A DNA stretch of 64,000 nucleotides from an uncultured Prevotellaceae bacterium (GCA_900318335.1 ONKF01000008.1:62001-126000), one strand, 5' to 3'; positions 36,185-45,322 are shown, counted from the first letter of the stretch. The notes: generated by a model from the letters alone, not told the origin. Made by a program: numbers and translations.

Positions 36185-36196
36185 TCTTTTTGTGAT

Positions 36197-36237
36197 ATCG
36201 GGTGGGCTGCACCCGACACAGGAACAGCCCACCCGAT
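36197..36237 (-). terminator. hairpin after the dockerin gene at 36279
   Basis: A 13-bp stem ATCGGGTGGGCTG/CAGCCCACCCGAT below the stop codon at 36279. The U run is poor, so efficiency is uncertain. Confidence 0.6.
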
Positions 36238-36278
36238 GTTAATTTCATTCTCAATTTCCAAGCAATGACAGTTCAGCA

Positions 36279-37958
36279 TCAATCGGCCTCACCATCGAGC
36301 AGCATGTCGAGCAAGGTCGTCACATCCTTGATGGTGACCTTACCGTCGAGGTTGACGTCACCCACCTTGAACTGGCGGGCGGGGACAAGCACCTCGAGCG
36401 TCACCCAGTCACTGGGCAACATGCCCTCTTGCTGGGCCGATGCCATCACTACTACAATCTGGTCCAGGGGTCCACGCTCCACCATGTAGGGGTTATCGAC
36501 CTCCTGGCCATCGTCGGTCATGATAATAATCGCATTCTGGTCGGCCGCTGCTGTAATTATGACAGCATCGTCGGTCACCTCGGCTGTAATAACGGGAGGA
36601 TCACATTTTTCAAACATGAACGCACTTCCATCATTGTAATACAATCTATTGTTACTGTAAAGCGTATGAGACCCAGCATTAGAGCCACTCTCATAAGTAG
36701 TGGTAGCTTCCCACACTATTGTATCCATCGTGATAGTGCCAATATTTCCTGGTTCTAATTGGCCATCGACCAGCGTGCAATTATAAGTTACCGATTCCAC
36801 AGAGCTGCCATGATCAATTACTTGGCATGGGAAAACCATTGTACCATCAGGATAAATGTTCATGTAATTCTCGGTCATGCTTCGACCGAACAGGTTATAG
36901 ACAGCCACGGTCGAATCATTCAACTGATACATGTAAACTGGCGAATTTAACGTATCAGGCTCCCCATGGTTCTCCCAAGATTTTGACTGACCCAGCCAGG
37001 GGGCGGTTCCATTTGGAATCCGCTTGGGTTTAACGGTTCCTGGCTTTATCGGCCGGGGATCTACCGGCCTGCCGATAACCCCTCCCAAACCCAAAATTGT
37101 TGACCAACTGCCAGAGCAGTTCCAACCCTGGTATATAGCAGTAGATGAGATTATAAAATCATCAAGAGATACAGAAGAGTCTATTATATGTCTCTCAAAC
37201 TCATGAGTGCCATTAGGAACCAACATCAACATATCATGAATGACAGGCGAAACAATAAAGGCGGTGTCACTTGAAATGAGATGGCGGCTTAAGGCATCAT
37301 ATTCAGATATCACTTCAGAAATGATATATACAAAACTTCCTTGAAACTCCACAGAGCCGTCATTATAGACAGTGCCCACATTGGTATCAACCACTTCACC
37401 GCCAAGGAATTCGTTCCAATCCATGACGCAGGCGATGGTCAAAGTGTCAAACTGGAAAGTGCCTATCTGCTTGCTCACTTCATTCTGATAAAAGGTACCA
37501 TAATACATTGTGGCTTCCTGACTCTCGAGATCAACATCAATGGGCATATCAAAATGGCAATATGCATTCTCGAGCCACAGGTACCCACCTTCAGGATCCT
37601 CTGTTTCAACCATGTTTGATTCCCAACCCACATAGTACGGGTCTCCAACCAACAAAAATTCCTGATCAAAATCCCTACACTTCAGTGACGTGATCCTGAT
37701 ACCAGCCATCTCATCCATCGACAGGCGTTGTGGCGCCTTCTTGGCCAACGGGTTATCACCTGGTGTGAGGCCACGTTCGCGCATCAGCCGTTGCAGCGAC
37801 GAGGACGACTTGACGGTATTGGCTGGCAGCTGGCTCATCACCGCATGCCCCTTGTGCGACCAGCCAGTATGCTGCACACGGCTTGCTGCCGATGAGCCAG
37901 CGGCCATCGTCAGCGCCATACCAGCACACAGAAACATCAAAAACAACAATTTCTTCAT
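36279..37958 (-). CDS. secreted dockerin-type protein, Muribaculaceae-type family
   Basis: A 559-residue protein with signal peptide (MKKLLFLMFLCAGMALTMAAG). The core has the family motifs VPNGTHEF and VAVYNLFGRSM. Between them lies the proline-rich segment GVIGRPVDPRPIKPG shared with two paralogues. It ends in an Ig/chitobiase-like module (PPVITAEVTDDAVIITAAADQN) and a single dockerin repeat (GDVNLDGKVTIKDVTTLLDML), not a pair. GC and codon use are lower than in neighbouring housekeeping genes. Its promoter lies beneath site C, which it shares with the divergent ABC-transporter side. Confidence 0.85.
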   Translation of the reverse strand: MKKLLFLMFLCAGMALTMAAGSSAASRVQHTGWSHKGHAVMSQLPANTVKSSSSLQRLMRERGLTPGDNPLAKKAPQRLSMDEMAGIRITSLKCRDFDQEFLLVGDPYYVGWESNMVETEDPEGGYLWLENAYCHFDMPIDVDLESQEATMYYGTFYQNEVSKQIGTFQFDTLTIACVMDWNEFLGGEVVDTNVGTVYNDGSVEFQGSFVYIISEVISEYDALSRHLISSDTAFIVSPVIHDMLMLVPNGTHEFERHIIDSSVSLDDFIISSTAIYQGWNCSGSWSTILGLGGVIGRPVDPRPIKPGTVKPKRIPNGTAPWLGQSKSWENHGEPDTLNSPVYMYQLNDSTVAVYNLFGRSMTENYMNIYPDGTMVFPCQVIDHGSSVESVTYNCTLVDGQLEPGNIGTITMDTIVWEATTTYESGSNAGSHTLYSNNRLYYNDGSAFMFEKCDPPVITAEVTDDAVIITAAADQNAIIIMTDDGQEVDNPYMVERGPLDQIVVVMASAQQEGMLPSDWVTLEVLVPARQFKVGDVNLDGKVTIKDVTTLLDMLLDGEAD

Positions 37959-37987
37959 CGTTTACAGTTTATGGTTTTTATTGAACA

Positions 37988-38019
37988 CAAAAATACGACA
38001 GTTTATTCTAACTCGGCAA
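37988..38019 (-). promoter_or_regulatory. promoter of the dockerin gene at 37958
   Basis: Minus strand TTG (38017-38019), 21 bp, TATTTTTG (37988-37995). The -7 box is exactly 70 bp from box 1 of site C. Confidence 0.65.
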
Positions 38020-38065
38020 TAATCTGAACCTCATTTCCACTTTTTCGCCTCACATAACCAAAAAG

Positions 38066-38105
38066 TGTAAAAAAATTAGACACTTTTGTGTGTAAAATTT
38101 TTACA
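38066..38105. promoter_or_regulatory. regulatory site C: tandem TGT-N11-ACA boxes between divergent units
   Basis: Box 1 is 38066-38082 (extended AAAAGTGT-N11-ACACTTTT) and box 2 is 38089-38105 (TGT, GTAAAATTTTT, ACA), 23 bp apart. On the plus side box 2 ends 49 bp before TATCTTTG (38155-38162). On the minus side box 1 is 70 bp from TATTTTTG (37988-37995). It can control both directions. Confidence 0.72.
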
Positions 38106-38154
38106 TTCTCGACTTTTATGGCCCAAGATGGGCACATGACTATCCTTGACTCAT

Positions 38155-38162
38155 TATCTTTG
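38155..38162 (+). promoter_or_regulatory. -7 element downstream of regulatory site C
   Basis: TATCTTTG fits TAnnTTTG and lies 64 bp before the small ORF at 38226. No clear -33 TTG is seen, which is common at activator-dependent promoters. Confidence 0.6.
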
Positions 38163-38225
38163 CAGTGATGGGATTGCTCCCGTTAACCGAATAAAACTAA
38201 TAACAACCAATAAAAGTATAAGATT

Positions 38226-38315
38226 ATGAAACAGCAAGCTTTTCTCTTTTCGTTGACAGTCATCGCCATCATCGTCTTTACGTGTCTGTGTTCTATGCTG
38301 AGCTTCGGTTTCTGA
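38226..38315 (+). CDS. 29-residue hydrophobic small protein (putative)
   Basis: A short ORF (MKQQAFLFSLTVIAIIVFTC then LCSMLSFGF) that starts with two polar/basic residues and continues as one membrane helix with two cysteines. It sits 64 bp downstream of the -7 element of site C and 370 bp before the ABC-transporter permease gene. It has an AT-rich leader (AATAAAAGTATAAGATT) as usual for this phylum. It may be a small membrane peptide, a transporter partner or a leader peptide. No homologue is recognised, and expression is inferred only from position. Confidence 0.5.
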   Translation: MKQQAFLFSLTVIAIIVFTCLCSMLSFGF

Positions 38316-38687
38316 GTTTGCACTCATGCCTGTAGACGGAACGAGCGAGAGAATGTGTCTTAACTCTCGTCTATTATTATATCCGTGCTGCGCTCGGAGA
38401 ACCTTTAGCTCGGCGAAGCCAAATTAAGCAAAAATTCGTATAAAAATTAAACATAATAAACTTTTATTTTAATTTTATTTATAATTTTGCTTAACTTCTC
38501 GGCCACCAAGCCGGTTAAAAATCCAGAGGCATATTTTGACTCACAATCCGACCAAGCATTCACCATGGATTGAATGGTGGTCCAACCGTCTTTTCCTCCT
38601 CCCCATAGCGGCAATGATGCAATATAGTCGCGTCATTTCACGTTAATAATTATTAAGAAAAAGCATTACCCGACACGTATCCCAATC
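38316..38687. other. intergenic region upstream of the ABC permease gene
   Basis: An AT-rich stretch with no coding frame. It has a -7-like TAATTTTG at 38482-38489 without a clear -33 box, and a weak inverted repeat around GAGCGAGAG/CTCTCG near 38343-38370. I see nothing else. Confidence 0.4.
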
Positions 38688-41084
38688 ATGAGCGAGATAC
38701 TCAACAATATCGTCAGCATGGCGCGGCGCTTCAAGACAGCGACGGCACTCAATTTGATAGGTCTGGTTCTGGCATTTGTCACCTTTTACATGATTATGAC
38801 CCAGATTATCTACCAGAGTACATTCAACCATGCAATCCACGATTACCAGCGCATCTATCGTCTGGAATGCAGCTATCTCATACCCGAATTGGGATTCAGT
38901 GACCACTTGTGCCGGCCATTTGCCGAAGCGCTGGACAGTCTGCCGCAAGTGGAGTCCTACTCGTTGATCAGCAACTACACAAACGCCTACATGTTCAAGA
39001 AAGGTGACATTCTCATGCCGTTTGATGTCACTTATGGTAATGACCAGGCAATCAGCGCCATATCGGGAGAGCCACTCAGCGGCAGCATCGAGTGGACTCC
39101 CGAAGACAAAGATGGTTACATTATCCCTGCCGGAATAGCCATGGCCTACTTTGGCACCACTCAAGCGGCAGGCGACTCCATTATCCTGGTTTACGCTGGT
39201 GAGGATTATCCGGTCCTGGTTCGCGGCGTATATCAGGATTTTCCAGACAATAGCGAGTTTGGTAACTACATTTACATGAATAATGGTAACCAGGATAAAA
39301 GTGAACTGAATTTCATTTATCAGTGCTATATCAAGTTCAAGACTCCACTTGAAGATCCTGATGCCTATTGCGCAACAATCAAGGATGCCGTTGTCAAGAC
39401 AATCAATCAGGACACAACCTTAGCCCATAAAAACAATGAGCATGACCTGAGGATTATAAAACAATGTGTTCAAGAAACCAATTTCAAGCTTACTCCCTTG
39501 AAGAAGAGTTTCTTTGAGGAATCAAGTTTTTCCTCAACTCCCAAGGGTTTCTCATGGATGCTCTACTTCCTCATCCTTGCCAGTATCCTGGTTATTGTCA
39601 TCGGCACCATCAATTTCCTGAATTGCGCACTGGTCGAGAGTCCCATGAGGGTGAGAAGCATCAACACCCGGTTGGTACTGGGAGCGGCAAGATCACAGCT
39701 GCGCCTGCAACTGATCGGCGAATCGGTCATCACATCGGTTGCCTCGTGTCTTGTGGCACTGGTGCTCTGCCAGTTAATAACGCGACTGCCATCAATACAC
39801 AATCTGCTCAATGGCTCCATCTCATTGAGCGATCACAAGGTGCTCACGGCTGCCATGATTGCCATATCGATCGTGTTGGGCCTCATAGCCGGATGGTACC
39901 CGGCCAAATTCGCGACCTCATTCCAGCCCGCTATCGCGCTCAAGACATCGTTTGGGCTCACGCGACAGGGCATCAAGTTGCGCAACATTCTGCTCTTCTT
40001 CCAACTCCTGGTGTCCATGATTATGGTCATGTACATCAGCATCCTGTTCACTCAGAGCCGATATATTTTCAACTCCGATTACGGCTTCGACAAGGATCAG
40101 ATTATCATGGCCGAATTGCCTGCCGATTTGGATACGCGCAACAAGAAACAGATTTATCAGGAATTGGTCAACTTGCCCCAGGTCGAGGGTGTCTCATTCT
40201 CCAACAGCGGCATGGCTCTGGACGACATACAAGATCTTGTGAGGACCGACATCAATGGTGAACCTTTCATGTTTCGCAAATTGCACGTCGATTCCAGTTA
40301 CCTGCGGGTGATGGGCATCGAGATGGTTGAGGGCCGCTCTTCCAACCAGTCCGGTTCCACTGCCATGATTGTGAATGAGAATGCCCGCGACAAGATGAAA
40401 ATAGGCACTAAATTCTCGATTGATATCGGTGCTCAATTAGGGGACAGTATATCGGTGATCGGCTATTGCAACAATTTCAGATACGGCACCATGCGCACAA
40501 AACAGGATTCGCCGTTTGCCATCGTAGTCGACAACAATTCTGCTTTAAACTATTTGAACATACGCATAGCAGCCGACGCCAATCGCAGCGAGCTCTTGAA
40601 GCAAATCAGTGAGATCATAATCAAGCACACCGATTCAGATACTTCAAATCTGACACCCTTTGACGAATCCTTGTACGAGACCTATCAATATGAGATGCTC
40701 TACTTCAGGCAATCCTATACGACCTCATTTGTTTGCATTCTGCTCACCCTGTTCGGACTTTTCTGCTTGACGATGTTTGAGACCGAATACAGGCGCAAGG
40801 AAATCGGCATCCGCAAGGTGGCTGGTGCCACAACAGGAGAAATCATCAAGATGCTGAACAAGCACTATGCTGTGCTTATCCTCATCAGTTTTGCCATCGC
40901 ATTGCCCATCGCATGGATGCTTGGCAGGACCACTCTTAACCATTTTGCCGAGCACGCGACCATCAGCTGGTGGATTTATCCGTTAGGCCTGCTGTTGGGA
41001 GGTGGTGTCACGCTGGCTACGGTAATGCTGCAGAGCTGGCGCGCAGCCCGGGAGAATCCCGTCAACAGCATCAAGACCGAATAA
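38688..41084 (+). CDS. ABC transporter permease, FtsX/MacB-type
   Basis: A 798-residue inner-membrane protein with the layout of Bacteroidetes FtsX-like permeases. It has a first helix (about 20-42), a periplasmic MacB-PCD-type domain (about 45-285), three helices (about 290-400), then a second half-unit with helix near 435, a second periplasmic domain and three C-terminal helices (about 680-790). The sequence RRKEIGIRKVAGATTGEIIKML is the typical cytoplasmic loop. Such permeases couple ATPase motion to extrusion of peptides, lipoproteins or antibiotics. No MFP (HlyD-like) or TolC gene is next to it. It is followed 23 bp later by its ATPase gene. Confidence 0.93.
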   Translation: MSEILNNIVSMARRFKTATALNLIGLVLAFVTFYMIMTQIIYQSTFNHAIHDYQRIYRLECSYLIPELGFSDHLCRPFAEALDSLPQVESYSLISNYTNAYMFKKGDILMPFDVTYGNDQAISAISGEPLSGSIEWTPEDKDGYIIPAGIAMAYFGTTQAAGDSIILVYAGEDYPVLVRGVYQDFPDNSEFGNYIYMNNGNQDKSELNFIYQCYIKFKTPLEDPDAYCATIKDAVVKTINQDTTLAHKNNEHDLRIIKQCVQETNFKLTPLKKSFFEESSFSSTPKGFSWMLYFLILASILVIVIGTINFLNCALVESPMRVRSINTRLVLGAARSQLRLQLIGESVITSVASCLVALVLCQLITRLPSIHNLLNGSISLSDHKVLTAAMIAISIVLGLIAGWYPAKFATSFQPAIALKTSFGLTRQGIKLRNILLFFQLLVSMIMVMYISILFTQSRYIFNSDYGFDKDQIIMAELPADLDTRNKKQIYQELVNLPQVEGVSFSNSGMALDDIQDLVRTDINGEPFMFRKLHVDSSYLRVMGIEMVEGRSSNQSGSTAMIVNENARDKMKIGTKFSIDIGAQLGDSISVIGYCNNFRYGTMRTKQDSPFAIVVDNNSALNYLNIRIAADANRSELLKQISEIIIKHTDSDTSNLTPFDESLYETYQYEMLYFRQSYTTSFVCILLTLFGLFCLTMFETEYRRKEIGIRKVAGATTGEIIKMLNKHYAVLILISFAIALPIAWMLGRTTLNHFAEHATISWWIYPLGLLLGGGVTLATVMLQSWRAARENPVNSIKTE

Positions 41085-41107
41085 AAACCGACTAAAAACA
41101 AGAGACT

Positions 41108-41782
41108 ATGATACAGGTCAGAGACTTAAAGAAAGTATTCCGTTTCAAGGAGGGTTATACAGTTGCCCTGGGTGGCATCAACCTGGATGTCGAGCAGGGG
41201 GAATTTGTCGCTATCATGGGACCCTCGGGCTGTGGCAAGACCACATTGCTCAACATCCTGGGCCTGCTCGACAATCCCAGCGAGGGCAATTACCTGCTGG
41301 CAGGGATGGAGGTGGCCCACCTCAAGGAGAGCCAGCGCACCGCCCTGCGCAAGGGACGCATCGGCTTCATCTTCCAGAGCTTTAACCTCATCGACGAGCT
41401 CACGGTCGAGCAGAATGTGGAACTGCCGCTCAAGTACCTGGGATACTCGGCAAGCGAGCGGGCCAAGGAGGTGGCCAACGCCCTGCGGCGCATGAACATC
41501 TCTCACCGCGCCAAGCACTACCCTAACCAGCTGTCGGGCGGACAGCAGCAGCGCGTAGCCATCGCCCGCGCTGTCGTGTGCAAGCCCGAACTCATCCTCG
41601 CCGATGAGCCCACGGGCAATCTCGACTCCAAGAACGGCAAAGAAGTGATGGAACTGCTTGCCGGCCTCAACGACGATGGCACGACGATTATCATGGTCAC
41701 ACACAGCCAGCGCGATGCATCCTACGCCCACCGCATCGTCAACATGCTCGACGGCTTCCTCGTCGAGAGAACCCAACTCTGA
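41108..41782 (+). CDS. ABC transporter ATP-binding protein, LolD/MacB-type
   Basis: A 224-residue ATPase that powers the FtsX-type permease encoded just upstream. Walker A is GPSGCGKT (38-45), the signature [14 protein letters not shown] is near residue 140, and Walker B is [14 protein letters not shown] content is markedly higher than in the flanking genes. The pair resembles mechanotransmission exporters (LolCDE, MacB). The substrate is unknown. A terminator follows at once, so the unit ends here. Confidence 0.95.
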   Translation: MIQVRDLKKVFRFKEGYTVALGGINLDVEQGEFVAIMGPSGCGKTTLLNILGLLDNPSEGNYLLAGMEVAHLKESQRTALRKGRIGFIFQSFNLIDELTVEQNVELPLKYLGYSASERAKEVANALRRMNISHRAKHYPNQLSGGQQQRVAIARAVVCKPELILADEPTGNLDSKNGKEVMELLAGLNDDGTTIIMVTHSQRDASYAHRIVNMLDGFLVERTQL

Positions 41783-41812
41783 CCCCCCTTTATCAGCATA
41801 TCATCAATACAC

Positions 41813-41840
41813 AAGCATTGCAATCTTGCAATGCTTTTTT
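41813..41840 (+). terminator. terminator of the ABC-transporter unit
   Basis: A perfect 11-bp stem AAGCATTGCAA/TTGCAATGCTT with a 2-nt turn, followed by TTTTTT. Confidence 0.85.
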
Positions 41841-41856
41841 CGCACATTGAGGATGT

Positions 41857-41896
41857 TGTAAAAAAAATAGACAGAACAGTGTAAAATATTTTTACA
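41857..41896 (+). promoter_or_regulatory. regulatory site D: tandem TGT-N11-ACA boxes
   Basis: Box 1 is 41857-41873 (TGT, AAAAAAAATAG, ACA) and box 2 is 41880-41896 (TGT, AAAATATTTTT, ACA), 23 bp apart. Box 2 ends exactly 49 bp before TAACTTCG (41946-41953), a -7-like element with one mismatch. It lies upstream of the subtilase gene. Confidence 0.7.
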
Positions 41897-41945
41897 CAGT
41901 TGAAAAAAGACGCAAAATATTGATGCACACATTATTTATCGAGCC

Positions 41946-41953
41946 TAACTTCG
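41946..41953 (+). promoter_or_regulatory. -7-like element of the subtilase gene
   Basis: TAACTTCG differs from TAnnTTTG by one base. The same variant occurs on the minus strand at 31372-31379 before the response-regulator gene. It is 31-43 bp before the possible ATGs. Confidence 0.5.
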
Positions 41954-41984
41954 CATCAAACAATAATTAATAATTAACCATTAA

Positions 41985-44900
41985 ATGAGTCACATTATGA
42001 AAAAAGTAATTGTCTTTGGCTTGATAGCTGTGCTATTTAGCATCAGCGCTATTGCAAATGTTAATCAGAAACTATCTGGTACAACACAACTGTTTATTGC
42101 CGAAAGGGATGGCCGCATTTCTCTCGATATGAAAATTGATGGCCCCACTTTACCAACACGTGCGCCATTACGACGCGCTCATCAGGTGGAGCGCGTGATA
42201 GCCCCGGCCCGAGTCGTTAATGGCGTCAAGATGGTGTCAGCCTTTATACACGTCGATCCCAATGAAACTGCTCAAATTGAAAATATGGGTGTTATCATTC
42301 AAGAGCGTTTCAAGAAATTTGTGGTTGCTATGATTCCTGTTGACAAGATCGAGAGCGTTGCCCAGATTGCGGCAGTTAATCAAGTGAACGTAGCCCGCAA
42401 GGCGAGTGTACACACCGATATGTCCCGTTTCTACACCAAAACGCTTCAAGTTTTGGATGAAAGCAATGCCATTGCCTCTGGGCTACCCTGTGCATTCACC
42501 GGTAAGGGAATCGTGGTTGGCGTGATTGACACAGGCATTGATTTTCAACATGCGATGTTCATGGACGCCGACGGCAACTCACGCATCAAGCAAGCATATA
42601 TTGCTGATGATTATGGTTTATTTGAATCCTATACAAGCGAGATGATACCTTCGCTGACAACAGATTACGCTGAGAACTCACATGGCACACACACGGCTAC
42701 GATCGCTGCTGGATCTAATCTCACTTTTAATGGCATCACCTATGGTGGTATGGCACCCGATGCAGATATCGTACTTGTTGGTTTAGGCGAAGAATTATAT
42801 ACTACAAATATCGCTATGGGCATCAAATATGTTTTTGAATATGCCGACAGTCATGATATGCCTGCTGTATGTAGCATTAGCTTGGGTGGTATGTGGGGAC
42901 CACATGATGGTACCGGTGAGATGAATGAGGTGTTCGCCGAATATGCAGGCGATAACCCTAACCACATTTTGGTGATGTCGGCAGGCAATTACGCAAGTTA
43001 CTCACCTGGTGTGGGATATGTGTATGTCGAGGGGGAGGCATCGCCAGAATCTCCTTTCTGTACCGTAATTAATGGTACATACAATGCTACAACTGCTCTA
43101 GACATCAATAATTATTATGTGGGATACGAGTGTTTCTATAACCGCACACCTGGGCAACAAATGGCTTGCAAGCTGCATGTCGTGAACACCCGAGCTAATC
43201 AGATACTCTGGACTTCTGATGAAATCACTGAGTTCACCATCGATGATTTCTCGGGCATCAACGAATATTTCACTGGCCTTCCCGAAGTATATGTCTATGA
43301 AGATGATTTCAGCGGCAAGTATAATGTAATAGTCTATACTGAGGGCATGGCAAAGAAGAGTGGTTACACAAACCCAAAATATGCGCTTGCTATAAGCATC
43401 TATCCTGTCGAGGGAGGCCCTTGCATGATCGACGGATGGGAAGGATATGGTTACAATCTGTTTGCAAACTATAATGGCACAATCGATGATTATGTGTTTA
43501 TTTCCGGGTCTGACGATTGCTGTATTAATGATCATGTAGCCGACGATGATGTGATTTCTGTTGGGGCTTATGTTTCCAAAAACATATATACAGATGTTGA
43601 TGGCAACACTCTAAATTACAGCTCTTATTTTACCGTCAATGATATCGCATATTTCTCCTCCTATCAAACCTTTGGCCATGGCCCGACAGGCAAAGCAAAG
43701 CCCGACATCTGCGCACCTGGCGCTATCGTCGTTGCTGGTATTAACCGATATGATGCTGAATGGTTTATGGATGCTGATTATAGATATGCTTTAATTTGCG
43801 AAGATACAGACCAACCGTTAGGCTGCATGCAGGGCACATCGATGTCAGCGCCTTGTGTGGCAGGCATTGTCGCGCTGTATTTGCAAGCGGCACAGAGTGT
43901 TGATAAGACGCTAAAAACCGATGACATTCGTGACATTTTTGCTCACTCTGCTATCACCGATCAATATACGGATCAAAGTAACTTTGGAGCCTATGGCAAA
44001 ATTAATGCCTTGGCTGGAATTAAGTACATCTTGGGCTCGGCTGAACCTGTCATCACAACTGATCTGAGTTCCATCACTATTGAACCAACCTATACCGGCT
44101 ATGAGGGTTCTCAAATTATACAAGTCCAAGCAACTAACTTGCAGAGCGATTTACAATTAAGCCTGTCACCTGGGAATAACGGATTTGTTCTATCTAAATC
44201 TACGATTAAACCTGAGCAAGCTGCCGCTGGCGTTCCAGTGACCGTTTACTTCTATCCTACCACTGGGGGAACAAGACAAACTACACTTAAAATCAGGAGT
44301 GATGGAGCCGAAACCGTCAGCATACCCGTAAAAGGGACTGGAATCAAGTCTGATGGTTACATTACTGGCGGGCCCACAAATCTGTCATTTGAGACCCAGG
44401 TTGGCACCACAGTGACCCAAACGTTCAATGTTAAGTATTCATATCCTGATGGCTCTATCATGATCAATAGTGTCGGGGGTGATGGAGAAACAACTCCCAA
44501 TGAAGATGGCGCTATGCTGATGCTCAGTAATGCTACGGATGAGTTTAGCTGGACAAAACCCATCTTCATCCAAGACAGTACTCTCAATGATAATTGTCGC
44601 CGTAAAGATTTCACACCCCCTATTATTCCTTTCTTGGTAAAAAGCCTTGATATGAAGTTGACGGGAGATAACTGTTTTGATGTATCGCCTTCAAGAATCT
44701 TATTGCAGAGCATTCCGTGCAGCAAAACTGTTACTGTTACATATCGTCCTGATTGTGTAGGGGATCATGAAGCAGTATTAACAATCTATCTCATCGGAGG
44801 CAAGGCCAGACCACTCACTATTAAATTACATGGAACAGCCACAGGCCAGCTCAATGCCGTAAACAACAATGACACCCAAAGCCTCATGAACACACCGTCT

Positions 44901-45134
44901 GGAGCAAACGGAACCACCGACGTGAATGAATTGGCGATGGATTCAAAGGTCTATGCCAATGGATTGAACATCATCATTGAGAGTCCAATAGAGCAAAGCG
45001 CTATTATCAGTGATATCTCTGGACATGCACAACGGGTGAATCTCCAGGCAGGTCGCAACGAGATTCCTGTCAATGCAAGTGGTATCTATATCGTGGGAAT
45101 CAGAGAAAAGACCACCAAACTGCTGCTCAAATAA
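41985..45134 (+). CDS. secreted subtilisin-like (S8) serine protease with C-terminal sorting-type domain
   Basis: A 1049-residue protease. The start at 41997 (MKKVIVFGLIAVLFSISAIA) gives a cleaner signal peptide; numbering here is from 41985. After a propeptide-like region the S8 triad is Asp182 (GVIDTGIDFQHA), His233 (NSHGTHTATIAAGS) and Ser619 (GTSMSAPCVAGI). A long insertion lies between His and Ser. Two Ig/Abnormal-spindle-like domains follow (about 680-950). The last 60 residues (ANGLNIIIESPIEQSAIISD to GIYIVGIREKTTKLLLK) look like a type-A sorting domain of T9SS cargo. It is more AT-rich than neighbouring genes. Site D precedes it. Confidence 0.92.
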   Translation: MSHIMKKVIVFGLIAVLFSISAIANVNQKLSGTTQLFIAERDGRISLDMKIDGPTLPTRAPLRRAHQVERVIAPARVVNGVKMVSAFIHVDPNETAQIENMGVIIQERFKKFVVAMIPVDKIESVAQIAAVNQVNVARKASVHTDMSRFYTKTLQVLDESNAIASGLPCAFTGKGIVVGVIDTGIDFQHAMFMDADGNSRIKQAYIADDYGLFESYTSEMIPSLTTDYAENSHGTHTATIAAGSNLTFNGITYGGMAPDADIVLVGLGEELYTTNIAMGIKYVFEYADSHDMPAVCSISLGGMWGPHDGTGEMNEVFAEYAGDNPNHILVMSAGNYASYSPGVGYVYVEGEASPESPFCTVINGTYNATTALDINNYYVGYECFYNRTPGQQMACKLHVVNTRANQILWTSDEITEFTIDDFSGINEYFTGLPEVYVYEDDFSGKYNVIVYTEGMAKKSGYTNPKYALAISIYPVEGGPCMIDGWEGYGYNLFANYNGTIDDYVFISGSDDCCINDHVADDDVISVGAYVSKNIYTDVDGNTLNYSSYFTVNDIAYFSSYQTFGHGPTGKAKPDICAPGAIVVAGINRYDAEWFMDADYRYALICEDTDQPLGCMQGTSMSAPCVAGIVALYLQAAQSVDKTLKTDDIRDIFAHSAITDQYTDQSNFGAYGKINALAGIKYILGSAEPVITTDLSSITIEPTYTGYEGSQIIQVQATNLQSDLQLSLSPGNNGFVLSKSTIKPEQAAAGVPVTVYFYPTTGGTRQTTLKIRSDGAETVSIPVKGTGIKSDGYITGGPTNLSFETQVGTTVTQTFNVKYSYPDGSIMINSVGGDGETTPNEDGAMLMLSNATDEFSWTKPIFIQDSTLNDNCRRKDFTPPIIPFLVKSLDMKLTGDNCFDVSPSRILLQSIPCSKTVTVTYRPDCVGDHEAVLTIYLIGGKARPLTIKLHGTATGQLNAVNNNDTQSLMNTPSGANGTTDVNELAMDSKVYANGLNIIIESPIEQSAIISDISGHAQRVNLQAGRNEIPVNASGIYIVGIREKTTKLLLK

Positions 45135-45159
45135 CAATAGGTTCTTATATTAATCATTG

Positions 45160-45197
45160 AAGTGAGGGTAAGCTTGGCATCAAGCTTACCCTCACTT
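45160..45197. terminator. terminator after the subtilase gene
   Basis: A perfect 17-bp stem AAGTGAGGGTAAGCTTG and complement with a GCAT loop, followed by TTGCTTT. Confidence 0.85.
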
Positions 45198-45322
45198 TGC
45201 TTTATACAGTTGATTTTCGTACGCAGACGATTAAGTAGGTGTGTAATAACCTCAAAATAAATAATTGCTCATGTGAAATTCTCTTATCACCTGCTACACC
45301 CTTATATGAGAGAAAATGGATT

